A stretch of 64,000 nucleotides of DNA from Sphingomonas sp. Lineage in GTDB: Bacteria; Pseudomonadota; Alphaproteobacteria; Sphingomonadales; Sphingomonadaceae. The position numbers were made by a program, and so were the translations under genes. The stretch spans positions 62,001 to 126,000 of the forward strand of contig NZ_JAIESM010000035.1 in NCBI RefSeq assembly GCF_019746015.1, given 5' to 3'. This document shows, in pieces, positions 54,699-63,368 of the stretch (the first letter of the stretch is position 1; each line of letters begins with the position of its first letter). A model generated the notes under the pieces. The model was given only the letters and a program-made list of their open reading frames with translations, had not been told where the DNA came from and searched no databases.

Positions 54699-56963
54699 AT
54701 GCACGCACGCACCGGCCGCACTGCGCTGATTGCCTTTCTGCTGATGGGCACTGCCGCCACGCCCGCCCTGGCGCAGCAGCAGGCGCCCGCCGCCACCGAC
54801 GAGCAAAAGCCGCAGGATGACGTCGTCGTCACCGCCCAGCGCCGTCAGGAACGGCTGCAGGACGTGCCGATCTCGGTCTCGGCGATTTCGGGCGCCCGGC
54901 TCGACGTGGTGCAGGCTGGCGGCAACGACATTCGCGGGCTGGCCGCGCGGGTGCCCAGCCTCAACGTCGAAAGCTCGTTCGGCCGCGCCTTTCCACGCTT
55001 CTTCATCCGTGGCCTCGGCAACACCGATTTCGATCTGAACGCCTCGCAGCCGGTCAGCCTCGTCTATGACGATGTGGTGCTGGAAAACCCGATCCTCAAA
55101 GGTTTCCCGATCTTCGACCTGCAGCGGCTGGAAGTGCTGCGCGGGCCGCAGGGCACGCTGTTCGGCCGCAACACGCCGGCCGGCATCGTGAAGTTCGACA
55201 CGGTGCGGCCTGACCAGAAGGGCGGCTATGCGCGGCTCTCGGTCGGCAGCTATGGCACCGTCAACGCCGAAGGTGCGGCAAGCGTGAAGCTGACCGATAC
55301 GCTCTCGGCGCGCGCCTCCGTGCTGTATCAGCGGCGCGGCAACTGGGTGGACAATGTCGCCACCCCGCAGCGCGGCGACCTGGAAGGCTATAGCGATTTC
55401 GCCGCCCGGCTGCAGCTGCAGTGGAAGCCGACCGACAAGCTGACCGCGCGGCTGACCGGGCAGATCCGCTCGCTCGACGGCACCGCCCGCCTGTTCCGCG
55501 CCAATCTGTTCGCGCGCGGCAGCAACGCGCTGATCGGCCTGGGCGGCCCGGGCACGCCGTTCCGCCGCGATCAGGTCCGTCAGGACGGCGTCAATTTCCA
55601 GCGCCTGCGCAACTATAATGGCGCGCTGACGGTGGACTATGATTTCGGCCCGGTCACGCTGACCTCGGTCACCTCCTACTGGAACGGCAACATCTATACC
55701 CGTGGTGATATCGACGGCGGCTTCGGCAACCAGTTCAACCAGCCGATGGGCCCGGGCTTCATTCCCTTCTCCGCCCAGACGCAGGACAATATCCCGAACC
55801 TTGACCAGTTCACCCAGGAACTGCGCATCGCGTCGAACGGTTCGGGTCCGTTCAACTATCAGGCCGGCGTCTTCTATTTCAACGAGAAGGTGCGCATCGA
55901 AACCTTCGACTTCGGCACGCCGCAGGATTTGAACCCGGCGGCAATCGCCCGCCAGCGCCAGGCCAGCGAGGCTTTCGGCATTTTCGGCTCGGCCAGCTAC
56001 AAGTTCGACTTCGGCCTCACCCTGCAGGGCGGGCTGCGCTACAATGACGATACCCGCACGCTGACCGCCTCGCGGCCGGTGGACACGCGCCCGGGCTTTC
56101 TGGGCTTTGGCGGCCCGGTGCCTGAACAGCGCGCCAATGTCGGCAGCGGCGTGGTGACGTGGGATATCAGCGCCACCCAGAAAGTGAGCGACGCGGTGAA
56201 CCTTTATGCCCGCGTCGCGCGCGGCTATCGCGCGCCGTCGATCCAGGGGCGCCTCGCCTTCGGCCGCACGCTGTCGGTGGCGAACAACGAACAGACGATG
56301 TCGTATGAAGGCGGCATCAAGACGGTCATGTTCGGCGGCGACCTGCGCTTCAACATCAACGGCTTCTACTTCTCGACCGACAATCTTCAGCTGACGGCGG
56401 TCGGCGGGCAGACCAATTTCACCACGCTGCTCAACGCCCGCAACGTGGATGGCTATGGCTTTGAAGCCGAGCTGGAAGCAAAGCCCATCGACCGGCTGCT
56501 GTTCACCGCCGGCGTCAGCCTGAACGAGAACCGCATCAACGACCCCAATTTGTTCGTTGCTGGTTGCGGCTCGAACTGCACAGTGCTGAACGCCCAGCGC
56601 CCGGGGGCGCCGGGCATCTTCTCGATCAACGGCAACCGCCTGCCGCAGTCGCCGCGCTGGACGGCGAACTGGACCGCCAGCTATTCGGTGCCGGTGGGGC
56701 CGGGCGACCTTTATGCCTATACCGACTGGGCCTATCGGTCGTCGGTCAACTTCTTCCTCTATCGCTCGACCGAGTATACCGGCCGCAGCCTGCTCGAAGG
56801 CGGCATGCGCGTGGGGTATAAATATGACCGGTTCGATTTCGCGGGCTTCGTGCGCAACATCACCGATGCGCAGGTGGCCGTGGGCGGCATCGACTTCAAC
56901 AACCTGACCGGCTTCGTCAACGAACCGCGCATTGCCGGGTTCGAAGTGGGCGTGAAGTTCTGA
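54699..56963 (+). CDS. TonB-dependent receptor 2
   Basis: A 754-residue outer membrane receptor with a signal peptide (about 1-25), TonB box region DDVVVTAQRRQE, a plug (about 40-160, LRGPQGTLFGRNTPAGIVKF) and a barrel ending ...AGFEVGVKF. It contains the pair of cysteines AGCGSNCTV in a late loop, a likely disulphide. Ligand unknown. GGAG lies 12 bases upstream of the ATG. Confidence 0.93.
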   Translation: MHARTGRTALIAFLLMGTAATPALAQQQAPAATDEQKPQDDVVVTAQRRQERLQDVPISVSAISGARLDVVQAGGNDIRGLAARVPSLNVESSFGRAFPRFFIRGLGNTDFDLNASQPVSLVYDDVVLENPILKGFPIFDLQRLEVLRGPQGTLFGRNTPAGIVKFDTVRPDQKGGYARLSVGSYGTVNAEGAASVKLTDTLSARASVLYQRRGNWVDNVATPQRGDLEGYSDFAARLQLQWKPTDKLTARLTGQIRSLDGTARLFRANLFARGSNALIGLGGPGTPFRRDQVRQDGVNFQRLRNYNGALTVDYDFGPVTLTSVTSYWNGNIYTRGDIDGGFGNQFNQPMGPGFIPFSAQTQDNIPNLDQFTQELRIASNGSGPFNYQAGVFYFNEKVRIETFDFGTPQDLNPAAIARQRQASEAFGIFGSASYKFDFGLTLQGGLRYNDDTRTLTASRPVDTRPGFLGFGGPVPEQRANVGSGVVTWDISATQKVSDAVNLYARVARGYRAPSIQGRLAFGRTLSVANNEQTMSYEGGIKTVMFGGDLRFNINGFYFSTDNLQLTAVGGQTNFTTLLNARNVDGYGFEAELEAKPIDRLLFTAGVSLNENRINDPNLFVAGCGSNCTVLNAQRPGAPGIFSINGNRLPQSPRWTANWTASYSVPVGPGDLYAYTDWAYRSSVNFFLYRSTEYTGRSLLEGGMRVGYKYDRFDFAGFVRNITDAQVAVGGIDFNNLTGFVNEPRIAGFEVGVKF

Positions 56964-56970
56964 TCGCGGT

Positions 56971-56998
56971 GGGCGCGGCGGGGTTGCCTGCCGCGCCC
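56971..56998. terminator. Hairpin between convergent TonB receptor 2 and tRNA-Arg
   Basis: GGGCGCGGC (56971-56979) pairs perfectly with GCCGCGCCC (56990-56998) around a 10-base loop. No T-tract on either strand, so termination is likely but unproven. Confidence 0.45.
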
Positions 56999-57015
56999 GC
57001 TTCATGCCGGGAAGT

Positions 57016-57092
57016 TGGTGCCCCCGAGAGGATTCGAACCTCCGGCCTGCGGTTTAGGAAACCGTCGCTCTATCCGGCTGAGCTACGGGGGC
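57016..57092 (-). tRNA. tRNA-Arg (anticodon CCU)
   Basis: Minus strand GCCCCCG pairs with CGGGGGC, followed by discriminator A and an encoded CCA. The anticodon loop TTTCCTAA carries CCT, and the T-arm contains GGTTCGAATCC. Length 77 bases with CCA. Confidence 0.95.
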
Positions 57093-57149
57093 CCGGGGCC
57101 GGACTAGTCGGCCGCCCGGATGCCGTCAATTGCAGGGTCAGCTGAGCCG

Positions 57150-57572
57150 TCAGTTGCGGGCGTGCGGCGGCACCACGGGTACCAGCAGCGGGGCGATCGG
57201 CACGCCTTCCTCTGCCAGTTCGCGCGCTTCTGCAGCCGTCGTCTCGCCATGGATGAGCGTGGCGGGCGCGTCGCCCAGATGCATTGCCCGGGCGCGATCG
57301 GGAAAGTCCCGCCCCACCCATTCGGACTTTTCGATCAGCCGGGCCTGCATCTCGGCCAGCGCGGCGAGCGCCGCCTGTTCGGGGCGCGGCGCCGGCCGGC
57401 TGTTGCCCTTGGCCGCGATGTTGGGCGCCATCACCGCCTTGTCGATGCTGTCGTCATTGCACACCGGGCAGGCGATCAGCCCGCGCGCGCGCTGGTCCTC
57501 ATAAGCGGCAGAGGAGGCAAAGCGCGCCTCGAACACATGGGCCTGGCCGCAGCGCAGGTCGAACACGATCAT
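57150..57572 (-). CDS. DUF1178 family protein
   Basis: A 140-residue protein with the DUF1178 N-terminus MIVFDLRCGQAHVFEARF, an apparent zinc-ribbon pair (CGQ.. and CPVCND) and MAPNIAA, followed by an Ala/Glu-rich helical C-terminus. Function unknown. Its start overlaps the end of the nitrilase gene, and the grxC-nitrilase-DUF1178 order is usual in alphaproteobacteria. Confidence 0.88.
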   Translation of the reverse strand: MIVFDLRCGQAHVFEARFASSAAYEDQRARGLIACPVCNDDSIDKAVMAPNIAAKGNSRPAPRPEQAALAALAEMQARLIEKSEWVGRDFPDRARAMHLGDAPATLIHGETTAAEARELAEEGVPIAPLLVPVVPPHARN

Positions 57573-58390
57573 GCGTGGCTGATCTCCGGGATCGGCCGGC
57601 GATGCTTCAGCACCGGCACCCGCATCCGCACATCGTCCAGCCGGGCCATATCGATGTCGGCAAAGCCCAGCCCTGCTGCCTCGCCCATGTCGAGCAGCAC
57701 CTCGCCCCAGGGATCGATGACCAGCGCATGACCATAGGTGGCGCGCCCGTCCTCATGCTCCCCGGTCTGCGCAGCAGCAATGACGAAGGCGCCCGCCTCG
57801 ATCGCGCGGGCGCGCAGCATCACGTGCCAGTGCGCCGCGCCCGTCGGCCGGGTGAACGCCGCCGGCACCGCCAGCAGCCGGGCACCGGCGTTGCTCAGCG
57901 CACGATAGAGATCGGGAAAACGCAGATCGTAACAGATCGACAGGCCCAGCGGCCCCAGCGGGGTGGCGGCCACCACCGCACCCTCGCCCGCGGCATAGCT
58001 GGCCGACTCGCGCCAGCTTTCGCCGGTCGGCAGATCGACGTCGAACAGGTGCAGCTTGTCATAACGCGCGCGGATCGCACCGTCCGCATCGATCACGAAG
58101 CCGCGATTGGCCAGCTTCCCGTCCGGCCGCTTCAGCGCCAGCGAGCCCAGATGCACCCAGATGCCATGCCGGGCAGCGGCGTCGCGCACCGCCGCCAGCA
58201 CCGTGTCTTCCTCTTCCAGGCGCAGTTGCGCGGCGGCGCGGGCGCGATCCTGATCGACCAGGCCCGACATTTCGGGCGTAAACAGCATCGCGGCACCACC
58301 GGCTGCCGCGCCGGCAACCCCGTCCACCAGCAGGCGGGCATTGGCAGCGGGGTCGATCCCGCTCGTCATCTGCAGGACGGCAAGCTTCAT
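57569..58390 (-). CDS. Carbon-nitrogen hydrolase (Nit1/omega-amidase-like)
   Basis: A 273-residue nitrilase-superfamily amidase with the catalytic triad visible: Glu40 in FTPEMSG, Lys in YDKLHLFDVD and Cys in SICYDLRFPDLYR. This pattern matches Nit1-type enzymes that repair deaminated glutathione. Placement directly after grxC is consistent with that, but the substrate is inferred. Confidence 0.88.
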   Translation of the reverse strand: MKLAVLQMTSGIDPAANARLLVDGVAGAAAGGAAMLFTPEMSGLVDQDRARAAAQLRLEEEDTVLAAVRDAAARHGIWVHLGSLALKRPDGKLANRGFVIDADGAIRARYDKLHLFDVDLPTGESWRESASYAAGEGAVVAATPLGPLGLSICYDLRFPDLYRALSNAGARLLAVPAAFTRPTGAAHWHVMLRARAIEAGAFVIAAAQTGEHEDGRATYGHALVIDPWGEVLLDMGEAAGLGFADIDMARLDDVRMRVPVLKHRRPIPEISHA

Positions 58391-58647
58391 CGTGCGGCGA
58401 TCATTGGATCAAGCTCGCCGCGCGCCTCCAGCGCCATCAGATCGTCCGACCCGCCGACATGCTGGCCGTTGACGAAAATCTGCGGAACGGTGGTCCGCCC
58501 GCCGGACCGCGCGATCATCTCGGCCTGGCGCGGGCCGCCCAGCGTGATGTCATGCTCCTCGATCTCGACCGGCTTCTCGCCGAGCAGGCGCATCGCCCGG
58601 GTGCAATAGGGGCAGAAGGCCTTGGTGTAGATTTCAACTTTGCTCAT
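58387..58647 (-). CDS. grxC: Glutaredoxin 3
   Basis: An 86-residue dithiol glutaredoxin with active site CPYC (in KAFCPYCTRA), the cis-Pro in TTVPQIFVNG and GGSDDL for glutathione binding. ATG 58647 (MSKVEIY) or 58653. Overlaps the nitrilase start (ATGA). Confidence 0.95.
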   Translation of the reverse strand: MSKVEIYTKAFCPYCTRAMRLLGEKPVEIEEHDITLGGPRQAEMIARSGGRTTVPQIFVNGQHVGGSDDLMALEARGELDPMIAAR

Positions 58648-58686
58648 GCTCATTGAGGTGAGAGCGCGGGCCGCGCTTGTCAATCG

Positions 58687-59424
58687 TCAGTCGGCCTCTG
58701 CCTCGTTCAGCACGCGAGCCCAGCACAGCGCCGTCACCCGCATGGCGCCGGCCCGGCGCAGCACCGCCGCGCACGCGGCCGTCGTCGCGCCGCTGGTATA
58801 GACATCGTCGACCAGCAACACCGCGCGCCCGTGCAGCTGCGCTGCCCCTGGCCCCGCCGCAAAGGCACGCGCCACCGCCCGGGCACGCGCGGCCGCCCCC
58901 AGCGCGCGCAGCACCGGCGTGGGCTTCGCGCGGCGCACCGCATCGTGCAGCAGCGGCCGCCCGGTCAGCCGGGCAAGTGCTGCGGCGATCAGCACCGATT
59001 GATTGAACCCGCGCCGCCACAGTCGCCAACGGTGGAGCGGCACCGGCACCAGCACGGCCTCCTCCGCCGGCACCAGCCGGGCCATGTGCCGCGCCACCGT
59101 TTCGGCAAGCGCGATATGCCCGCCATATTTCAGCCGCATCACCACCGCGCGCGAGATATCGTCATAGGCGACGGCGGCCAGCACGCCATCGATCGGCGGC
59201 GGGCGCACCGTGCAGCGGGCGCACATCGCCCCTTCCCCCCGCGAAATGCTGAACGGCGTCTGGCACGCCGCGCACCAGGGCGGGGCGAGAAAGCGCAGTT
59301 GCGACCAGCAGCCGGCGCAGAAATGATGGTCGGCCGCCGCCACGGCGCCGCAGCCCGGGCAGCGCGGCGGCAGCGCGGCATCGAGCGCGAGGTTGAGCGG
59401 CATCAGGGCGTTGCGCCAGATCAC
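58687..59424 (-). CDS. ComF family phosphoribosyltransferase-like protein
   Basis: About 245 residues: an N-terminal double zinc finger (PPRCPGCG, FCAGCW, WCAACQ, CARC) and a PRTase-type domain with VLLVDDVYTSGATTAAC. ComF proteins take part in DNA uptake or single-strand DNA processing. Start uncertain: GTG 59424 has a G-rich SD and gives the usual short helix before PPRC; ATG 59403 and ATG 59484 are alternatives, the last overlapping the divergent methyltransferase start. Confidence 0.88.
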   Translation of the reverse strand: MIWRNALMPLNLALDAALPPRCPGCGAVAAADHHFCAGCWSQLRFLAPPWCAACQTPFSISRGEGAMCARCTVRPPPIDGVLAAVAYDDISRAVVMRLKYGGHIALAETVARHMARLVPAEEAVLVPVPLHRWRLWRRGFNQSVLIAAALARLTGRPLLHDAVRRAKPTPVLRALGAAARARAVARAFAAGPGAAQLHGRAVLLVDDVYTSGATTAACAAVLRRAGAMRVTALCWARVLNEAEAD

Positions 59425-59467
59425 GCCCCCCTTGTCGCGCGCGGGCCGGCGCGCCACAAGCGGCGGC

Positions 59468-60304
59468 GTGACCGCTCCGCTCATTTTCGATCCGCGCGTG
59501 CGCCGGCTCCGGCGCGACCGTGCCGCTGCCGGCTATGCCGCGCATGATTTCCTCCACGCCTTCATGCTCGACGGGCTGATGGACCGGCTGGCGATGGTGC
59601 GGCGCGACTTTGCCGATGTGCTCGATCTGGGCTGTTTCGACGGGCGGCTGGCGGCACCCCCCGGCGCGCGCGTCGCGCGGCTGGACCCGGGCTTCGCCTT
59701 TGCCCGCATGGCAGGCGGGGTTCAGGGGGCGGAAGACGCCTTGCCCTTCGCCGATGCCAGTTTCGACCTGATCGTCTCCGCCGGCGTGCTCGACATGGTG
59801 AACGACCTGCCCGGTGCGCTGGCGCTCGCGCGGCGGGTGCTGCGCCCGGACGGACTGTTGCTGGCGGCGTTTGCGGGTGCGGGCAGCCTGTCGACGCTGC
59901 GCGCGGTGCTGCGCGAGGCGGAAGGCGACCGGCCCGCCGCGCGGCTCCACCCGCAGGTGGACGTGCGCGCCGGCGGCGACCTGTTGCAGCGCGCGGGCTT
60001 TGCCCTGCCGGTGGCGGACAGCGAAACGCTGACCGTGCGCTATCGCAGCCTGGGCCGCCTGCTTGACGATCTGCGCGGGATGGGGGCCAGCAATGCGATG
60101 CCGGGGCGGGCGCCGCTCACCCGAGCAACGCTCGCCCGCGCCGCCGCCGGCTTTGCCGCACGCGCCGATGCGCAAGGCAGGACCGAGGAGCGCTTCGAGA
60201 TCATCTTCCTGACCGGCTGGGCCCCTGCCCCCGGCCAGCCGCAACCGGCAAAACGCGGCAGCGCCACGACCTCGCTTGCCGCTGCGCTGAAGCCCAAGAG
60301 CTAG
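59468..60304 (+). CDS. SAM-dependent methyltransferase-fold protein (NDUFAF5-like)
   Basis: A 278-residue class I methyltransferase fold: FDPRVRRLRRDRAA at the N-terminus, a motif I variant VLDLGCFDG, ALPFADASFDLIVS and VLRPDGLLLAA. This N-terminus and order resemble NDUFAF5, which hydroxylates an arginine of complex I; BioC is the other option. GTG 59468 chosen from the family N-terminus. Divergent from comF with nearly overlapping starts. Confidence 0.82.
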   Translation: MTAPLIFDPRVRRLRRDRAAAGYAAHDFLHAFMLDGLMDRLAMVRRDFADVLDLGCFDGRLAAPPGARVARLDPGFAFARMAGGVQGAEDALPFADASFDLIVSAGVLDMVNDLPGALALARRVLRPDGLLLAAFAGAGSLSTLRAVLREAEGDRPAARLHPQVDVRAGGDLLQRAGFALPVADSETLTVRYRSLGRLLDDLRGMGASNAMPGRAPLTRATLARAAAGFAARADAQGRTEERFEIIFLTGWAPAPGQPQPAKRGSATTSLAAALKPKS

Positions 60305-60334
60305 CCGCGGTTTCAGCTACGCTGAACAAATGAT

Positions 60335-60763
60335 CTAGATCAGCGCCTCGAGCAGGCCGATCAGCGGGCGGTCGGCGGGCGGCATCTCAAGCCCATGCAT
60401 GTCGAGCGGGCGCACCCAGCGCAGGCCGCTTGCCTCCACCGCGCGGGGCACGCCCTGCCACTTGCGGCACACGAACAGCAGCAGCAGCAGGTGCCGGTCT
60501 TCCAACGGCGCGCTGGCAAAGGTGGCCGGCGCCAGGCACGCCTCGCTGACCGAGATGCCCAGTTCCTCCGCCAGTTCGCGGATCAGCGCTTCCTCGGGCG
60601 TTTCGCCGGGTTCGATCTTGCCGCCGGGAAATTCCCATAGCCCGGCCATCTGCTTGCCCGGCGGTCGCTGCTGCAAAAGCACCCGCCCGTCGCCATCGAC
60701 CAGCGCAGCCGCGACCACCGGGAAAAGCACGGTATTGGCCAACGTCGCGGCAGTTTTTGACAT
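60335..60763 (-). CDS. mutT: 8-oxo-dGTP diphosphatase MutT
   Basis: A 142-residue Nudix hydrolase with the box GGKIEPGETPEEALIRELAEELGI (about 54-77, in GxxxxxExxxxxxREUxEExGU form). Removes oxidised dGTP from the nucleotide pool. GGAGG upstream sets ATG 60763. Confidence 0.93.
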   Translation of the reverse strand: MSKTAATLANTVLFPVVAAALVDGDGRVLLQQRPPGKQMAGLWEFPGGKIEPGETPEEALIRELAEELGISVSEACLAPATFASAPLEDRHLLLLLFVCRKWQGVPRAVEASGLRWVRPLDMHGLEMPPADRPLIGLLEALI

Positions 60764-61061
60764 GGCGTTAACCTCCGGCAGCCTAACGACGCGCGTCGGC
60801 GGACAAAATGCAACCCGCTCAGCGCGCCTGTCGGCGATCGGCGTGGCAACTGCAAGAGGCCGTCGCTGCGGCCGGCGATAAGGTGGCGAAGGTGGCGCGA
60901 CGACCGCCAATACAGTCGAGCCAAAAAATTGATGGCTGACATGCCGTTAACCCTGACCGATCAACCCTTTTTCAACTTTCCCCCATTATTTCAGGTGTCG
61001 CTGGACCGGGGGGTTTTATCCGGTCGGCCGGGAATGAAGCTATCAACTGGAGACCGGAAAA
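60764..61061. other. Gap of about 300 bases between mutT and the Flp pilins
   Basis: No gene recognised. It must contain divergent promoters for mutT and the first pilin gene. An A/T-rich patch with runs of T and C lies at about 60961-60990; I see no convincing -35/-10 pair or strong hairpin. Confidence 0.4.
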
Positions 61062-61229
61062 ATGCAGACCATCCGCAAGTTCATCAAGAACAACAAGGGC
61101 GCGACCGCCATCGAATACGGCCTGATCGCCGCGCTGATCGCCGTCGCCGCCATCGCCGCGATGCAGGGCCTGGGCAACCAGCTCCGCACGACCTTCAGCA
61201 ACGTTTCGTCGAACATGCGCGCTTCGTAA
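61062..61229 (+). CDS. Flp family type IVb pilin 1
   Basis: A 55-residue prepilin: short basic leader MQTIRKFIKNNKG, cleavage site G|ATAIEYG with the conserved Glu and Tyr, then a hydrophobic helix (LIAALIAVAAIAAM) and a polar tail ending NMRAS. This is the Flp/Fap pilin of tad systems. No tad/cpa assembly genes are in the window. The stop codon sits in a 7-bp hairpin (61225-61246). Confidence 0.93.
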   Translation: MQTIRKFIKNNKGATAIEYGLIAALIAVAAIAAMQGLGNQLRTTFSNVSSNMRAS

Positions 61230-61259
61230 GCTTCTCCCAGCTTACGCGTAGCCAGAAAG

Positions 61260-61292
61260 GGGCGGTGGTCTTTCGGGATCGCCGCCCTTTTT
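61260..61292 (+). terminator. Intrinsic terminator between the two Flp pilin genes
   Basis: An 11-bp stem (61260-61270 with 61277-61287, two G-T pairs) around TTTCGG is followed by five Ts. It would stop or attenuate transcription before the second pilin gene. Confidence 0.8.
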
Positions 61293-61309
61293 AAACCGCA
61301 GGAGCAGTT

Positions 61310-61480
61310 ATGGTTAAGCGCATCCGGAACTTCATCCGCAATCAGCGCGCCGCAACCGCCATTGAATATGGCCTGATTGCTGCCCTGATCGCGGTTGCCG
61401 CGATCGCCGCGATGCAGGGCGTCGGCAACGCAACGCGCCGCACGTTCAGCAACGTGCAGAGCAATATGCGCGCGTCGTAA
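61310..61480 (+). CDS. Flp family type IVb pilin 2
   Basis: A 56-residue paralogue of the preceding pilin: leader MVKRIRNFIRNQRA, TAIEYGLIAALIAVAAIAAM core almost identical to pilin 1, differing mainly in the leader and tail. AGGAG lies 6 bases before the ATG. The residue before the cleaved segment is Ala, not Gly (QRA|ATAIEY), an oddity for prepilin peptidase. Confidence 0.93.
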   Translation: MVKRIRNFIRNQRAATAIEYGLIAALIAVAAIAAMQGVGNATRRTFSNVQSNMRAS

Positions 61481-61489
61481 GACGAGCGA

Positions 61490-62437
61490 CTAGAGCCGGC
61501 CGATCGCAAGAAATTTGCGGCGGCGTTCGTTGATCAACTGGGCCCGGTTGAGGCCCTTCAGATCGGCGAGCGCCGCCGCAATGGCATCGCCCAGTGCGTT
61601 CATCGCGCCAACCGGATCGCGCTGCGCCCCGCCGACCGGCTCGGGCACGATGGTGTCGATCACCCCCAGCGACAGCAGATCCTGCGCGGTAACCCGCATC
61701 GCCTCGGCGGCATCGGCGGCCTTCTCCGCCGTGCGCCACAGAATCGAGGCGCAGCCTTCGGGCGAAATCACCGAATAGACGGCGTGTTCGAACATCAGCA
61801 CGCGGTTGCCCGTGGCCAGCGCGACTGCGCCGCCCGAGCCGCCCTCGCCCACCACCGCCGCCACCATCGGCACGCCAAGTGCCAGGCATTGCTCGGTCGA
61901 CCGGGCAATCGCCTCCGCCTGGCCGCGCTCTTCCGCCTGAATACCGGGGAATGCCCCCGACGTGTCGACCAGCGTGATCACCGGCAGACCGAAGCGGTCA
62001 GCCAGCTTCATCAGCCGGATCGCCTTGCGATAGCCCTCGGGCTTACCCATGCCGAAATTGTGGCGGATACGGCTGGTGGTATCGTCGCCCTTTTCATGGC
62101 CGATCACCATCACCCGCATGCCGCGAAACCGCGCCAGACCGCCCAGGATCGCCTGATCATCGGCAAAGGCGCGGTCGCCGGCGAGCGGCATGAAATCGGT
62201 GAACAGCCGCGAGATGTAATGCTTGAAGTGCGGCCGGTCCTGATGGCGGGCGACAAGGGTCTTCTGCCACGGTGTCAGCCGCGCATAGGTATCACGCAGC
62301 AGCCGGTCAGCCTTTGCCTCCAGCCGGGCAACTTCGGCATCGATGTCGACCGCGCCGCCCTGTGCAGTGGCGCGCAGATCGGCGATGCGCGCCTGCAGCT
62401 CGGCAATGGGTTTTTCGAAATCGAGGTAAATGGCCAT
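61490..62437 (-). CDS. accA: Acetyl-CoA carboxylase carboxyltransferase subunit alpha
   Basis: First committed step of fatty acid synthesis, with AccD. The 315-residue crotonase-fold protein starts [15 protein letters not shown] and contains [16 protein letters not shown] H(Q)[27 protein letters not shown] and [15 protein letters not shown] 62437 chosen by homology over a longer start. Follows xerD on the same strand by 13 bases. Confidence 0.97.
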   Translation of the reverse strand: MAIYLDFEKPIAELQARIADLRATAQGGAVDIDAEVARLEAKADRLLRDTYARLTPWQKTLVARHQDRPHFKHYISRLFTDFMPLAGDRAFADDQAILGGLARFRGMRVMVIGHEKGDDTTSRIRHNFGMGKPEGYRKAIRLMKLADRFGLPVITLVDTSGAFPGIQAEERGQAEAIARSTEQCLALGVPMVAAVVGEGGSGGAVALATGNRVLMFEHAVYSVISPEGCASILWRTAEKAADAAEAMRVTAQDLLSLGVIDTIVPEPVGGAQRDPVGAMNALGDAIAAALADLKGLNRAQLINERRRKFLAIGRL

Positions 62438-62450
62438 GAGGGCGCCCCGG

Positions 62451-63368
62451 TTAGGCCGCCGGCGCGCCGTCGTCAACGGCTGGGGCATCGGCAAGCGGGT
62501 GCCGCTGGTTCACCAGCTCCACCAGCCGGCGGCTGTCGACATGGGTGTAGATTTCGGTCGTGGCGATATCGGCATGGCCCAGCATCATCTGCAGGGCGCG
62601 CAAATCCGCGCCGCCTTCCAGCAAATGCGTGGCAAAGGCGTGGCGCAGCACATGCGGGCTGACGCGTTCGGGCGGTACCCCGGCGGCGGCGGCGAGCAGT
62701 TTAAGCAGCTGATAGAGCCGGATGCGCGACAAATGCCCGGCGCCGCTGGGGAACAGCCATGGCCCGGCCGGCACATGCGCGCGCCAGGCGGCAATGGCGG
62801 CACGTGCCCGGTCCGAAATCGGCACCAGCCGTTCCTTGCCGCCCTTGCCCTTCAGGATGAGGAAGGGCTGATCGGGCTTCAGCGCCGCGCGCGGCAGGCT
62901 GACCAGCTCGCTGGCGCGCAGGCCCGATCCGTAGAGCAGCTCAACCAGAGCGGCGAGCCGCAGGTCGCGCGGATCGGGCGGATCGCGTGCCAGCCGCGCG
63001 GCGATGGCGGCGAATATCGCCTCGACGTCGCCATGGCTCAGAACCTTGGGCAGCGCGCGCGCGGTGCCCGGGCGGGGCAGTGCCTCGGCCGGGTCGTCGG
63101 CGCGGTGGCCCTCCTCAGCCAGGAAGGCGAAGAAGGCCCGCAGCGCCGATGCCTTGCGCGCCACGGTCGCGCGCGCCAGATCGTCCCACCCGGCGGACAG
63201 GCGCCGTAGTGCGGCCGCATCCGCCCCGGCCAGCGCCCCGCCGAGCGCCTCCGACGCCAGCCGCAGGTCGGTGGCATAGGCGGCGAGCGTGTTGCGCGCG
63301 GCGCCGCGTTCCGCGCTCAGCATTTCCAGAAACCGCTCGATCAGCGCCGCGTCGCCCTGCCCGCTCAA
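62451..63368 (-). CDS. xerD: Site-specific tyrosine recombinase XerD
   Basis: Resolves chromosome dimers at dif with XerC. The 305-residue protein has the SAM-like N-terminal domain and a catalytic domain with Arg in GLRASELVS, Lys in GKGGKER, HxxR in [20 protein letters not shown] and the nucleophile Tyr in TTEIYTHV. It starts at TTG 63368, overlapping the upstream stop (TTGA), so it is translated by coupling. It sits next to accA as in other alphaproteobacteria, marking it as housekeeping, not mobile. Confidence 0.93.
   Translation of the reverse strand: MSGQGDAALIERFLEMLSAERGAARNTLAAYATDLRLASEALGGALAGADAAALRRLSAGWDDLARATVARKASALRAFFAFLAEEGHRADDPAEALPRPGTARALPKVLSHGDVEAIFAAIAARLARDPPDPRDLRLAALVELLYGSGLRASELVSLPRAALKPDQPFLILKGKGGKERLVPISDRARAAIAAWRAHVPAGPWLFPSGAGHLSRIRLYQLLKLLAAAAGVPPERVSPHVLRHAFATHLLEGGADLRALQMMLGHADIATTEIYTHVDSRRLVELVNQRHPLADAPAVDDGAPAA

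Noticed and set aside
62451..63368. Mobile-element integrase
   Set aside because: Length, motifs and the accA neighbour identify chromosomal XerD; there is no att site or cargo.
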